Shown: positions 15,386 to 24,500, counted from the stretch's first letter. The stretch: 43,836 nt of DNA from Lachnospiraceae bacterium (GCA_017467845.1 JAFUKH010000074.1:1-43836), one strand, 5' to 3'. Notes: generated by a model not told the origin, from the letters alone. Made by a program: numbers and translations.

Positions 15386-17326
15386 ATGGCGAAAGGGTTG
15401 GTATATACTAACGAGAATTGTATCGGGTGTAATAAATGTATTTCCGTGTGTCCGGTTATTACAGCAAACACCGCTGTGGAAAGGGATGGAAAAAACGTTA
15501 TTGAAGTCAATCCGGAAAACTGTGTGGGATGTGGTGCCTGCTTTGATGCATGTGAGCATGGGGCTCGTAACTTTAATGATGATACGGAAGAGTTTTTTGC
15601 GGATTTAAAAAAGGGTGAAAAGATTTCTCTATTGATTGCTCCTGCTTTTGCAGCAAACTATCCCGGCGAGTATAAACAGATTCTGGGCGGCCTTAAAAAG
15701 CTTGGAGTAAATCGTATTATCAGCGTCAGCTTTGGTGCAGATATTACAACCTGGGCATATATTAAATATATAACCGAAAATAGCTTTACCGGCGGCATTT
15801 CTCAGCCCTGTCCCGCAGTAGTAAATTATATTGAAAAATATATTCCGGAACTTCTGCCGAAGCTGATGCCTGTGCACAGTCCTATGATGTGTGCTGCAAT
15901 ATATGCCAAGAAGTATATGAATATCACGGACAAGTTTGCATTTATCAGTCCCTGCATTGCAAAGAAATCCGAGATTACTGCGGAGAATAACGGAGAATAT
16001 ATTTCTTATAATGTTACCTTTGATCATCTGATGGAATATGTGCGCAAGAACAATATTAAAGGAGAGGCAGTATCGGACGAAATTGAGTATGGTCTGGGTT
16101 CCATCTATCCGATGCCGGGCGGCTTAAAGGAAAATGTATATTGGTTCTGCGGAGAAGATTTGTTTATTCGCCAGATTGAGGGTGAGAAGCATGTATATCA
16201 TTTCCTTGAAAATTATAAGGAGAAAGTACTTGGAAAGAAGGATGTGCCATTCATGGTAGATGCCCTTAATTGTTCTCAGGGCTGTATTTATGGAACCGGA
16301 ATCGAAGAATCAAAGACAAAAAATGAAGATATTCTCTATGAGATTCAGAGAATAAAAGCGGCAAGCAAGAAGAAGAGAAGTGGAGCATGGCAGGCAAAGA
16401 GTACGCCGAAGAAGCGTCTTGCAGCACTGAATAAGCAGTTTAATAAGCTGAACTTAAGTGATTTTATCAGAACGTACACCGATAGGTCTGCGGACAAAGT
16501 GATTGTAAAACCAAATGCACAAGAGCTGGATGCTATTTTCAGAAGCTTGCATAAGAACACGGAAGCCTCCAGAAAGATTAACTGTGGTTCTTGTGGTTAT
16601 GAGTCTTGTAAGGATATGGTAACCGCAATACATAATGGCAATAATTGTGCAGGAAACTGTGTGCACTTTATAAAAGATTCTGTTTTGGAGGAAAAGAAAA
16701 AGCAGGAAATTATTTCTTTAGAAATTGAAGAAAAGAATAGAGAGATTTTGGAGAAAAACAGAGTTCTCAGTGAAATGCTGGAAGCTGCAAATGAGGATTT
16801 GAGTACCTTAAATGAATCCATTACAGAAATGGTAAACGGCAATAACAGCAATGCAGAAGAGAGTAGTAACATTAGCGGAAGTATGATTGAGGTGGTACAC
16901 TTCTGTGAGAGCATGAAAGAATCTTTTGAAGGGATAAATAATCTGTTGGCGCAGTTGGAGAACAATAACAACAGTATCACTCAAGTGGCAAATCAGACCA
17001 ATTTGCTTTCTTTGAATGCTTCTATTGAAGCGGCGAGAGCCGGAGAGGCAGGAAAGGGATTTGCGGTGGTTGCAGAGCAGATTAAGACCTTAAGTGAGTC
17101 TAGTAAAGATACAGCATTGGGCAGCAATAAGAATAAGGATGAAATCGTAGAAGCAATAAGTATTCTTACAGAAGAAGCGGAACGCTTGATGAAGATTGTA
17201 GATGATGTAAATGAAAGAATCAGCAATCTGGCGGCCAGTACAGAAGAGATAGCGGCTTCGGCAACCATGGTCAGTGAAGTTTCTGATGATTTGAAGGAAA
17301 GATTTGAGGTTTTACGAAGTCTTTAA
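15386..17326 (+). CDS. [FeFe]-hydrogenase-like H-cluster sensor fused to a chemoreceptor signalling domain
   Basis: 646 residues, no membrane helix. Order: two 4Fe-4S ferredoxin motifs (Cys12/15/18/22 and Cys46/49/52/56); a [FeFe]-hydrogenase large-subunit domain with candidate H-cluster cysteines Cys142 (QPCPAVV), Cys190 (SPCIAKK), Cys296 and Cys300 (NCSQGCIYG); another Cys cluster [10 protein letters not shown] from about 400; a coiled coil (about 435-520); and a methyl-accepting chemotaxis signalling tip, [18 protein letters not shown], near 535. The surrounding residues of the H-cluster motifs differ from catalytic enzymes, so it is more likely a sensor of H2 or redox state than a producer. 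No HAMP or periplasmic domain is present, so it would signal to CheA/CheW from the cytosol or act on another partner. Confidence 0.85.
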   Translation: MAKGLVYTNENCIGCNKCISVCPVITANTAVERDGKNVIEVNPENCVGCGACFDACEHGARNFNDDTEEFFADLKKGEKISLLIAPAFAANYPGEYKQILGGLKKLGVNRIISVSFGADITTWAYIKYITENSFTGGISQPCPAVVNYIEKYIPELLPKLMPVHSPMMCAAIYAKKYMNITDKFAFISPCIAKKSEITAENNGEYISYNVTFDHLMEYVRKNNIKGEAVSDEIEYGLGSIYPMPGGLKENVYWFCGEDLFIRQIEGEKHVYHFLENYKEKVLGKKDVPFMVDALNCSQGCIYGTGIEESKTKNEDILYEIQRIKAASKKKRSGAWQAKSTPKKRLAALNKQFNKLNLSDFIRTYTDRSADKVIVKPNAQELDAIFRSLHKNTEASRKINCGSCGYESCKDMVTAIHNGNNCAGNCVHFIKDSVLEEKKKQEIISLEIEEKNREILEKNRVLSEMLEAANEDLSTLNESITEMVNGNNSNAEESSNISGSMIEVVHFCESMKESFEGINNLLAQLENNNNSITQVANQTNLLSLNASIEAARAGEAGKGFAVVAEQIKTLSESSKDTALGSNKNKDEIVEAISILTEEAERLMKIVDDVNERISNLAASTEEIAASATMVSEVSDDLKERFEVLRSL

Positions 17327-17338
17327 GTAATATGTGAT

Positions 17339-17380
17339 AAAGGTTTCTACTATCCGCATAGGATAGTAGAAACCTTTTTA
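17339..17380 (+). terminator. 17-bp perfect-stem terminator after the sensor gene
   Basis: AAAGGTTTCTACTATCC (17339-17355) pairs perfectly with GGATAGTAGAAACCTTT (17361-17377), 5-nt loop, then TT. The subtilase ATG is only 14 bp after the arm. Confidence 0.92.
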
Positions 17381-17391
17381 TTTGGTGAGAA

Positions 17392-19110
17392 ATGGATTGT
17401 AGACAAGCGGCTTATTCCAATGATTACGCAGATGCAATCATTGATTTTTCGGTAGAAGGAATCTCTGAGGATCTTACAGATACCTGTGTGATTCCGGTGG
17501 ATGACCGGTTTTCAGTGGTATTTCGAAACAGGCTACTTACCCCGGATATTCCGGGAAATACATATGAATATCAGTATGTGCCAAAAATCTACGGATTAAT
17601 GATGGAGGGAATGGGAGGCAGTCCGGCAGCTTTTGACCCATCGGCACTGATACAAAGCGGAATTAGCTCTCTCCAAAATGCGCCCTTGTATCTAAGGGGG
17701 AGAGGAGTACTGGTAGCCATTATTGATACAGGCATCAATTTTACCTTGCCCCAGTTTCGGGATGAATTGGGCGAGAGTAGGATTCTGGCTTTATGGGATC
17801 AAAATAATGGGGGAACAAACCCGCCCCCGGAAGGATATTTTTTCGGAAGTGAGTATACAAAGGCAGATATTGACAGAGCACTTTTGGCGGAGGCACCCTA
17901 TGATGTGATACCCAGCAGGGATGAGAATTTCCATGGTACCATTATGGCTGGGCTGGCTGCCGGAAGCGAAGTGGAGGAAACCGGTTATGTAGGTGCTGCA
18001 CCGGATGCACAGCTTATTATAGTTAAGCTGAAGCCTTGTAAGGATTACCTGAGGGAATATTACCGCATTGCATCGGGGGCGTCCGCATATCAAGAGACGG
18101 ACATTATGCTGGGGATGAAGTATGCAGAATCCTTTGCCCAAGAATTTTCCAGGCCGCTCATCATCTGTCTGGGGCTTGGAACGAATCTGGGGGACCATAG
18201 TGGAAATAATTTTCTGGCATCCTATATGAATAAGCTAGCGCTTAGGAAGAATTGCGCAGTCGTAACCTGTGCCGGAAATGAGGGAAACAGAGCCCATCAC
18301 TTTCGGGATGTGCTGGAGAAAGCGGGAAACAGTAGTGGATTTCGGGATGTAGAAGTACGGGTAAATGCAGGAAATCAGGGATTTTACATGGAGCTTTGGG
18401 GGAATCGCACGGATGTTTTGAATGTTTCCGTACGCTCGCCCGGAGGAGAGGCAGTGCCGCCTATGAGAATCAGTGAGGAGCAGACCATGGAATACTCTTT
18501 TGTGTTTGAACGTACCAGATTAGTTGTACAGAATGTGTTTGTGGAGCCCCTAAGTGGGGAACAGTTAATACGGTTTTTCTTTACTGCACCCACGGAAGGA
18601 GTCTGGAATTTCAGAGTTTTCTCTTCTACGGAAGTATACAACGGTACATTTGACATGTGGTTACCTATAGAGGAGTTTTTGTATTCCTCCGTAGTGTTTC
18701 TTGAGCCGGATCCGGATATAACCGCGACGGAGCCGGACTTTCAGAAAGGAATTATTACGGCAGGAGCTTACCGGACAGATAACGGAAGTATCTGGCCGGA
18801 GTCCGGTAGGGGCTTTGGAAGAACAGGAGAGGTTACTCCTACAATCACGGCTCCAGGCGTGAATGTATCTACAATTTATGGTGAACGCACCGGAAGCAGT
18901 CTGGCGGCGGCTCTTACAGCGGGAGGAGCAGCGCAATTAATGCAATGGGCAGTTGTAGAGGGAAGAAATCCCTTAATGGACGGAATACAATTGAAAAATT
19001 ATTTAATAAAAGGAGCGGTTCGAACACCGGAGACAGTATATCCGGATGTTCGCTGGGGATATGGAAAACTGAATGTCAGAGGAGTTTTGGAGGCCTTACA
19101 ATCACAATAG
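17392..19110 (+). CDS. S8 family subtilase (Csp-like) with intact catalytic triad
   Basis: 572 residues without a signal peptide. Triad: Asp112 (VAIIDTGIN), His181 (NFHGTIMAGL) and Ser503 (GSSLAAALTAG); oxyanion region VVTCAGNEGN. A long insertion between the His and Ser blocks (about 300-440) forms a jellyroll-like domain, as in the clostridial Csp germination proteases. The chain ends WGYGKLNVRGVLEAL. Csp relatives act in spore cortex-lytic activation, but many Lachnospiraceae carry several homologues of unknown role. Only 14 bp separate it from a strong terminator, and the ribosome site (GGTGAG) is weak. Confidence 0.85.
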   Translation: MDCRQAAYSNDYADAIIDFSVEGISEDLTDTCVIPVDDRFSVVFRNRLLTPDIPGNTYEYQYVPKIYGLMMEGMGGSPAAFDPSALIQSGISSLQNAPLYLRGRGVLVAIIDTGINFTLPQFRDELGESRILALWDQNNGGTNPPPEGYFFGSEYTKADIDRALLAEAPYDVIPSRDENFHGTIMAGLAAGSEVEETGYVGAAPDAQLIIVKLKPCKDYLREYYRIASGASAYQETDIMLGMKYAESFAQEFSRPLIICLGLGTNLGDHSGNNFLASYMNKLALRKNCAVVTCAGNEGNRAHHFRDVLEKAGNSSGFRDVEVRVNAGNQGFYMELWGNRTDVLNVSVRSPGGEAVPPMRISEEQTMEYSFVFERTRLVVQNVFVEPLSGEQLIRFFFTAPTEGVWNFRVFSSTEVYNGTFDMWLPIEEFLYSSVVFLEPDPDITATEPDFQKGIITAGAYRTDNGSIWPESGRGFGRTGEVTPTITAPGVNVSTIYGERTGSSLAAALTAGGAAQLMQWAVVEGRNPLMDGIQLKNYLIKGAVRTPETVYPDVRWGYGKLNVRGVLEALQSQ

Positions 19111-19142
19111 TAAGGTGATTCGTTAAAGTGTTAAAATTTTAC

Positions 19143-19171
19143 TTGTATTCAGTAAGATTCTGTGCTACAAT
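19143..19171 (+). promoter_or_regulatory. Promoter of ddh
   Basis: -35 TTGTAT (19143-19148), 17-bp spacer, extended -10 TGC TACAAT (-10 at 19166-19171). Expected start near 19178. Confidence 0.65.
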
Positions 19172-19196
19172 ACGTTCATACTTGTGAAGGACAAAG

Positions 19197-19227
19197 GGGT
19201 TCGGCAGTGTTTGCTGAGCTCTTTTTT
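19197..19227 (+). terminator. Terminator inside the ddh leader (possible attenuator)
   Basis: GGGTTCGGCA (19197-19206) pairs with TGCTGAGCTC (19212-19221) using three G-U pairs, 5-nt loop, then TTTTTT (19222-19227). It lies between the predicted ddh promoter and the ddh start, so it would stop transcription early. It may alternatively be the terminator of the subtilase gene ending at 19110. Confidence 0.7.
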
Positions 19228-19265
19228 CGCTATATTGCGATAAAGACAGGAAGGAGATTATGAAA

Positions 19266-20258
19266 ATGGCAGAAAAAATCAGAGTAGGTATATTAGGCTA
19301 CGGTAACTTGGGAAAAGGTGTAGAATGTGCATTAAAGCAGAATACAGATATGGAACTTGTGGCAGTGTTCACAAGAAGAAATCCGGAGGATTTAAAGATT
19401 TTGACTCAGGGTGTGCCTGTGTATAATGTATCTGATGCAGTGGCACATAAGGATGAAATTGATGTAATGATTCTTTGCGGTGGAAGTGCAACCGACCTTC
19501 CTAAGCAGACACCTGAGTACGTTCAGTATTTTAATGTAATCGACAGCTTTGATACCCATGCGAAGATTCCCGAGCATTTTGCAAATGTGGATGCGGCAGC
19601 AAAGGCATCCGGTAAGGTAGGAATTATTTCTTGCGGCTGGGATCCGGGGATGTTCTCTTTAAATCGTGTATATGCAAGCGCCATTTTACCTCAGGGAAAG
19701 GATTATACCTTCTGGGGCAAGGGGGTTTCTCAGGGACACTCCGATGCAATCCGCCGTATCGAAGGTGTTCTGGATGCAAGACAGTACACCATCCCTGTTG
19801 ACGCAGCATTGGATAAGGTTCGTAGCGGAGCAAATCCTGAACTGACTACCAGAGAGAAGCACACCAGAGAATGCTTTGTAGTGGCTGAGGAGGGAGCAGA
19901 CCTTGCTCGTATCGAGAAGGAAATCGTCACCATGCCTAACTATTTTGCTGATTACGATACTACCGTAAACTTTATTTCTATGGAAGAACTAAAGGCAAAT
20001 CACAGTGGAATTCCTCATGGTGGATTCGTTATCCGTACCGGAAAGACCGGCTGGGACGAGGAGTACAATAATGTGATTGAATACAGCTTGAAGCTGGATT
20101 CCAACCCTGCATTTACTGCAAGTGTACTTGTTGCTTATGCAAGGGCTGCATATCGTATGGCAGCAGCAGGTCAGAGCGGATGTAAGACTGTATTTGACGT
20201 GGCGCCTGCACAGCTTTGCATGGCAAGCGGCGAAGAATTAAGGGCACACATGTTATAG
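19266..20258 (+). CDS. ddh: meso-diaminopimelate D-dehydrogenase
   Basis: 330 residues. IRVGILGYGNLGKGVECAL is the NADP-binding Rossmann start; VFTRRNPE, LCGGSATDLP, CGWDPGMFSLNRVYA and KGVSQGHSDAIRR are conserved blocks of Ddh. The enzyme makes meso-diaminopimelate in one NADPH-dependent step from tetrahydrodipicolinate and ammonia, feeding lysine and peptidoglycan synthesis. Two starts are possible: ATG 19260 is only 3 bp after GGAG, ATG 19266 has a 9-bp spacing and begins MAEKIRVG as in relatives, so I prefer the latter. Confidence 0.95.
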   Translation: MAEKIRVGILGYGNLGKGVECALKQNTDMELVAVFTRRNPEDLKILTQGVPVYNVSDAVAHKDEIDVMILCGGSATDLPKQTPEYVQYFNVIDSFDTHAKIPEHFANVDAAAKASGKVGIISCGWDPGMFSLNRVYASAILPQGKDYTFWGKGVSQGHSDAIRRIEGVLDARQYTIPVDAALDKVRSGANPELTTREKHTRECFVVAEEGADLARIEKEIVTMPNYFADYDTTVNFISMEELKANHSGIPHGGFVIRTGKTGWDEEYNNVIEYSLKLDSNPAFTASVLVAYARAAYRMAAAGQSGCKTVFDVAPAQLCMASGEELRAHML

Positions 20259-20336
20259 AATCAGAGTCAGTGACTTTGCAAAAGAAAAGCCTCAAAGCGG
20301 TCATTTTGTGAATGATGTTGATTAAGAAAAAGAGGG

Positions 20337-20378
20337 AAAGTATCTATGCTGCATAACCTGTTGTGTAGATACTTTTTT
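20337..20378 (+). terminator. Terminator-like hairpin downstream of ddh
   Basis: AAAGTATCTA (20337-20346) and TAGATACTTT (20366-20375) pair perfectly across a 19-nt loop, ending in six T (20373-20378). Confidence 0.65.
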
Positions 20379-20676
20379 CCATGAAAATTCCCGAAAAAGA
20401 CGGCGAAAAGTATCTATTCACCTAAATCTGCTGGTGAGATACCGAAAACATGCGTCCATTGGTATCCTAGGAGAGGATTTTTCCCTATAGAGAAAAATAA
20501 TCTGAAAAAAGGCCTGTTCTGGGTGATTTTGAGAGAAGAAAAGTATCTTGAGAGTAAAAAATATTGTATAGATACACACCACAGAAAATCAGCGTTCTGA
20601 ATGTACAAAAAGGCAGTTACATGATAAAATAAATCGTAAAGAGAGTCATCAAGCTGAATGACGGGATTAGAAAATG

Positions 20677-20682
20677 TATAAT
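20677..20682 (+). promoter_or_regulatory. -10 element (TATAAT) for the small unknown gene
   Basis: A consensus TATAAT lies 38 bp before ATG 20721. No good -35 is visible; instead GTCAT (20645-20649) and ATGAC (20658-20662) form a dyad where the -35 would be, which could be an activator site. Confidence 0.4.
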
Positions 20683-20720
20683 AGTGGTATGGGTCATACG
20701 AAAGAAAGGAACTACATAAG

Positions 20721-21134
20721 ATGAAAGATTTACTTAAGCTTGTAAATAAAGTTGAGAAGGCAGCCAATGAGTTTACCGATTGGGGATTTACTACTTCTCC
20801 GGCGCCGGAAGGAGACGGTTTTTTGGTTGGTGCACAGCTTCAGTCCAAGACAGAGGATATTCTGAATGTAATTTTTGACATCAAGAAGAAGGAATCTTCC
20901 ATTGCCGTGTTTATGCCGGGCTGTATCTTTCAGGAAGAGTTTGTAAAGCAGCAGGTAGGACTTTTAGGTTTTCCGGTGCATGTGTCGGGAAGATGTGGAG
21001 AAATGCTTCTTGTGAGAAGTAAGTTTGAGACCAGCCGTCTGGAAACAGATTTGGATGTTGCGGTTAAGGGCATGATGATGGAAATGATTAACGCTGTAAA
21101 TCGGATTTATACGAAAGGTAAGAAAAGTGAATAA
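20721..21134 (+). CDS. Small conserved-looking protein of unknown function
   Basis: 137 residues, soluble, no signal peptide or membrane segment. The sequence is a plausible globular alpha/beta domain (FLVGAQLQSKTEDILNVIFDI, SIAVFMPGCIF, LLGFPVHVSG) with two Cys residues (PGC and GRC). AGAAAGGAAC precedes ATG 20721. I do not recognise the family and assign no function. It forms its own unit between a long structured gap and a clear terminator. Confidence 0.8.
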   Translation: MKDLLKLVNKVEKAANEFTDWGFTTSPAPEGDGFLVGAQLQSKTEDILNVIFDIKKKESSIAVFMPGCIFQEEFVKQQVGLLGFPVHVSGRCGEMLLVRSKFETSRLETDLDVAVKGMMMEMINAVNRIYTKGKKSE

Positions 21135-21146
21135 TCATTTCAAGAA

Positions 21147-21180
21147 GGCCATGAGATATGAAAATCTCAATGGTCTTTTT
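21147..21180 (+). terminator. Intrinsic terminator after the small unknown gene
   Basis: GGCCATGAGAT (21147-21157) pairs with ATCTCAATGGTC (21164-21175), one bulged A and one G-U, 6-nt loop, then TTTTT. Confidence 0.85.
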
Positions 21181-21196
21181 GCTGGCAAATAGGAGA

Positions 21197-21227
21197 CAGT
21201 TATGGCATATAAAATATGACATAACTG
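21197..21227. promoter_or_regulatory. 31-bp near-perfect palindrome upstream of the pilus operon
   Basis: CAGTTATG (21197-21204) with CATAACTG (21220-21227) and, inside, CATAT (21206-21210) with ATATG (21214-21218). Only the two single bases at 21205 and 21219 and the AAA centre break the symmetry. No T-tract follows, so a protein operator fits better than a terminator. It is about 160 bp upstream of the -35 of the pilus promoter. Confidence 0.6.
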
Positions 21228-21384
21228 ATATATAACTTTTAACATATCAATGTTGCAAATAAAAAGTGTATAATAGTACAAGGGAATTATACATTTTGAT
21301 AATACTTAGATTGAAATGTTTGTGCAATTTAACAGAAAATGGCGGGAGACAATTAGTAGTTATTATAGAAAAAATTTTGGAGGA

Positions 21385-21413
21385 TTGACGTGAGTAAACA
21401 CGTACTATACAAT
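21385..21413 (+). promoter_or_regulatory. Promoter of the pilus operon
   Basis: -35 TTGACG (21385-21390), 17-bp spacer, -10 TACAAT (21408-21413). ACGTG (21388-21392) and CACGT (21399-21403) form a small dyad inside the spacer that a regulator could use. Confidence 0.7.
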
Positions 21414-21554
21414 CTTGAACTAAGAAGTACTGGTATATAGAAAAATGCATTAGATATATATTGAAATAGATATATCGAAGCTTGGAATGTAACTATTGAA
21501 AAGAGGAAAAAAACTATGTGATTCCTGTAAGCCTAAAGGGAGAACTCAAGGGAT

Positions 21555-24500
21555 ATGAGAAGACTTATAAGTAAGAGACCGAGAAGCCGGATAAAAAGAG
21601 CAATTGTATTTATCCTGTCCCTTGTACTTATTCTACAGACTTTCTTTCCATGCGGAACAGAATTTATGGTAAGTGCAATGGATTTTGTAGAGGATGATAA
21701 TCCATCCTATACAATTTATTTTGATGCAACCCAGATAGCAATGGAAAAAAGCTTTGTAGAAGGTGGAGTGTACCTTTATGCCTACGAGGATTTTTTTTAC
21801 CCAGACCGGAAAACGTTTTCCAAAAACCCGGTACAAATGACGCCGTCGGAATTGGGGGAAAATTTTTTTGAATGCAAGTTGGATGAAATGTACACCAATG
21901 TACAGTTTTTCCTTGGAAGTTCCATGGATGCTGAGATTCAATCACCCGTACTTACAGTGGATTGGACACAGTATTCGGCACCCTGTTATACCATGTCGCT
22001 TGTGCCTGATACGGTATCTGCAAGCGATAGCCTGACGGACACCGTATCGACGAATGATCAACCTGTGGATACGGAAATGACCTATTCTGTACAGATGGAA
22101 CTTACAGATTTAGGAGAACTCTCCGGAGCTTATGGCATGGAGGATCTGGTGGCAGGTACTTTCGATTTAACAAAGGCAGTTACATTAGAAGCCGGACGAT
22201 TGTATCTGAATCCTGCAGGAATGAACTTGGGGGATAAAGATTGGAGTACCGAATCGGAAGTCTATATCAGCCTGCCTGCTTGGAAAGAGGACGCTTTAAA
22301 CAGTAAAGGAACAAGGGATTCAGCGACGGGATATTGGTGGTGGGATATATCTTCTTGGAATAGTACGGATGATTATTTTTTCTTTGCCATATCCAGTAAT
22401 TGGGACACAATAAAAAGCGGCGATTATTACCGTACTGCGTTGAGTAGTATAAAACTCAGCGAGGTGAAAGCAAAGGTAGCTGATAAAGGGGTTGTATTTG
22501 TACAAGATGGTACAGCGTCCGGAACAATTGATAATAAAAAAGTATATGCCATTAATGAGTTCACCTCTTTAGAAGGGCAGACCATTTACTTTGTAGACGC
22601 TACGGAAACTCTTACTGCTGTCAAAGCTGTTTTCTCAGAGACAAGCGGTTTTGATACTACAGAGGAAGTAACAGTCGAGTCAACGGAAAGTGCATCTGCG
22701 GTGCTTTCTTTCACAATCCCGGGCGAGCAAAAATATGTAAAGTTTGTAGATGAAAACGATAATCAATTGGGAGATATCTACAACCTTTACGGAGAAACAG
22801 AAAATGGGGTACAGAGTATTCTCTTTACTGCAGGTACTAGCGATACTTACTACTACAATGTTACGGAAAAGACGGATAGTACAATTAGTACTTGGGGAGT
22901 TACACCGGAAACGGATGAAACCCCTCTTGCAGGGAAGACAATCTACTTTGACAAGCTCCATTTCCACGCAGAGCAGGAGAGTTATTTACAGATTGGGGAA
23001 GGCGAATCCATAAAATTAGGTGCTACCTCAGATGATGAGAATACATTGAGCTATACTTTCCCGGTGGATTCCGGGGCCACATCTCAGACATGGCTTACCT
23101 TTATGGCAGCAGACGGAACCAAATATCGTTTCCGCTGGAGTGATTTCGGAACAGATGCAGATCCTGTGAATGAGGTAACGCTGAATTACAATGTTGCCTA
23201 TGTAACGGGAGAATACGAAAAAGCGGTTACAGTATATTTTGATGCTACCTTTTCAAAGTTATTCTACGGAACGGAAGGCGGTTCTACGGGAATTCCGGCA
23301 AATGGCGGTACCGGTATGATTCGGTATTATGCCACAAAGAGCGATGATTCATCAGCTTTTGCAGAAGGCGATATGGAATTGGTAGCTGCGTATTCTGTAG
23401 ATGGTCATGCATGGAAGGATGTCTATAAAGCAGATTTACCGGAAGGGTATGACAAAATTGTATTTTCGAACTTTGATATGACAAATGCCACCAACTATGG
23501 TGGCTACGGCAATAGTACTACAACGTTGACAATTCCTGCAACGCTGAAAAACCCTTGCTTCTATGCGGATGTGGGAGATGCATCAGCATATACTGCTTAT
23601 CCCGATGGTACAAGAGACGGATATTGGGCTGAAGTTTATTCCATAAGGGACGCAGAAAAGGGAAAAAGTACTGCACAGGCCGAGATAGATGTTGTAGACA
23701 TTGATGACGACCAGATTTTCACCAGAGCATCAAATGTACTTTACATCAATTCAACATTTTATGACTATTATACGGACTATGAGCTGAACGGTAATAACCG
23801 CGATACTTACAAGTACGACAATGGTATGTCTCATCGTAACTGGGTGACATTCCGACAGTTCAATCAGGCTCTTAGTGATTATTATAAGGAAAACAGTGTT
23901 TCCATTCCTATATATACGGGACACTTCCAGCCAAGTGCATATGCTGACAGTGATACATTTGAACTGATTCAGCCGGATTTGCAGTTATATGGTTATTATG
24001 AAAACTATAACCTTTTTATGGCTGTAAATAATTCCAACTACGATGTGAACGGAAATGATAAGAAAGTAGATTATGCTGCACAGGGACTGGTATCATCTAC
24101 GCTGGTACAGGATGCGCTGAAGGTAGCAACAGGTACCGGAAGTGTGATATCCGAGCCGCATTTTGACGAAGCCTTTTTGGCAGGAGAGAATAGTAAAAAT
24201 GCAGTGCTTGGCGATGTGTATCACAATGTAGCATTTCCTTTCAAACAGGTGGATGATGATAATGATGGTATAAGCTACTGGCATTTTAATAGTAAAGACA
24301 CGACTCTGGCAATGAAGCAGGATCCGAATACCAATGCTTACTATCTGCAAGATGTGGGAAATCAAAATTGGTCTAAAAATGTGGACAGTGCTTCAGAGGT
24401 GGCTGAGGTTTCTACGACATACGGCTTCTTCCCGTTTAATGAGACCAGTACTGCGACACATGCCAATACCTATAATTACGGTTTTGGGGCGAAGTTGGAA

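Larger units (their letters stand above)
20259..20720. other. Non-coding gap with three hairpins sharing a GTATCT/AGATAC stem
   Basis: No supportable gene in 462 bp. Right after ddh, TGACTTTG (20271-20278) can pair with CAAAGcgGTCA (20293-20303), a weak terminator. Then three hairpins follow that share the same core: AAAGTATCTA/TAGATACTTT (20337-20346, 20366-20375, then TTT, a good terminator), GTATC plus TCACC with GGTGA plus GATAC (20410-20442), and GTATCT/AGATAC (20543-20548, 20570-20575). Between the last two, GATACC (20438-20443) could instead pair with GGTATC (20461-20466), and ATCCT/AGGAT plus TTTT (20464-20482) can form a weak terminator. An unrecognised structured RNA is possible. 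Confidence 0.55.
21135..21554. other. Regulatory gap before the pilus operon
   Basis: 420 bp without a gene. It contains, in order, the terminator of the small unknown gene (21147-21180), a 31-bp palindrome (21197-21227), an isolated TATAAT near 21280, a promoter at 21385-21413 and an AT-rich leader of about 135 nt. The leader has a direct repeat TAGATATAT (about 21451 and 21467) but no riboswitch I recognise. Confidence 0.6.

Noticed and set aside
20271-20310. Cyclic-di-GMP riboswitch suggested by GCAAA and AAAGC strings after ddh
   Set aside because: The conserved GEMM core and tetraloop receptor are missing; the strings are explained by a weak stem after the ddh stop.
20337-20575. CRISPR array from the repeated GTATCT motif
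   Set aside because: Repeats are only 6-10 bp, alternate in orientation as hairpin arms, are unevenly spaced, and no cas genes are nearby.
20414-20767. Minus-strand open frame over the triple-hairpin gap
   Set aside because: No recognisable domain or ribosome site; it overlaps the start of the plus-strand gene at 20721 and covers the inverted repeats.
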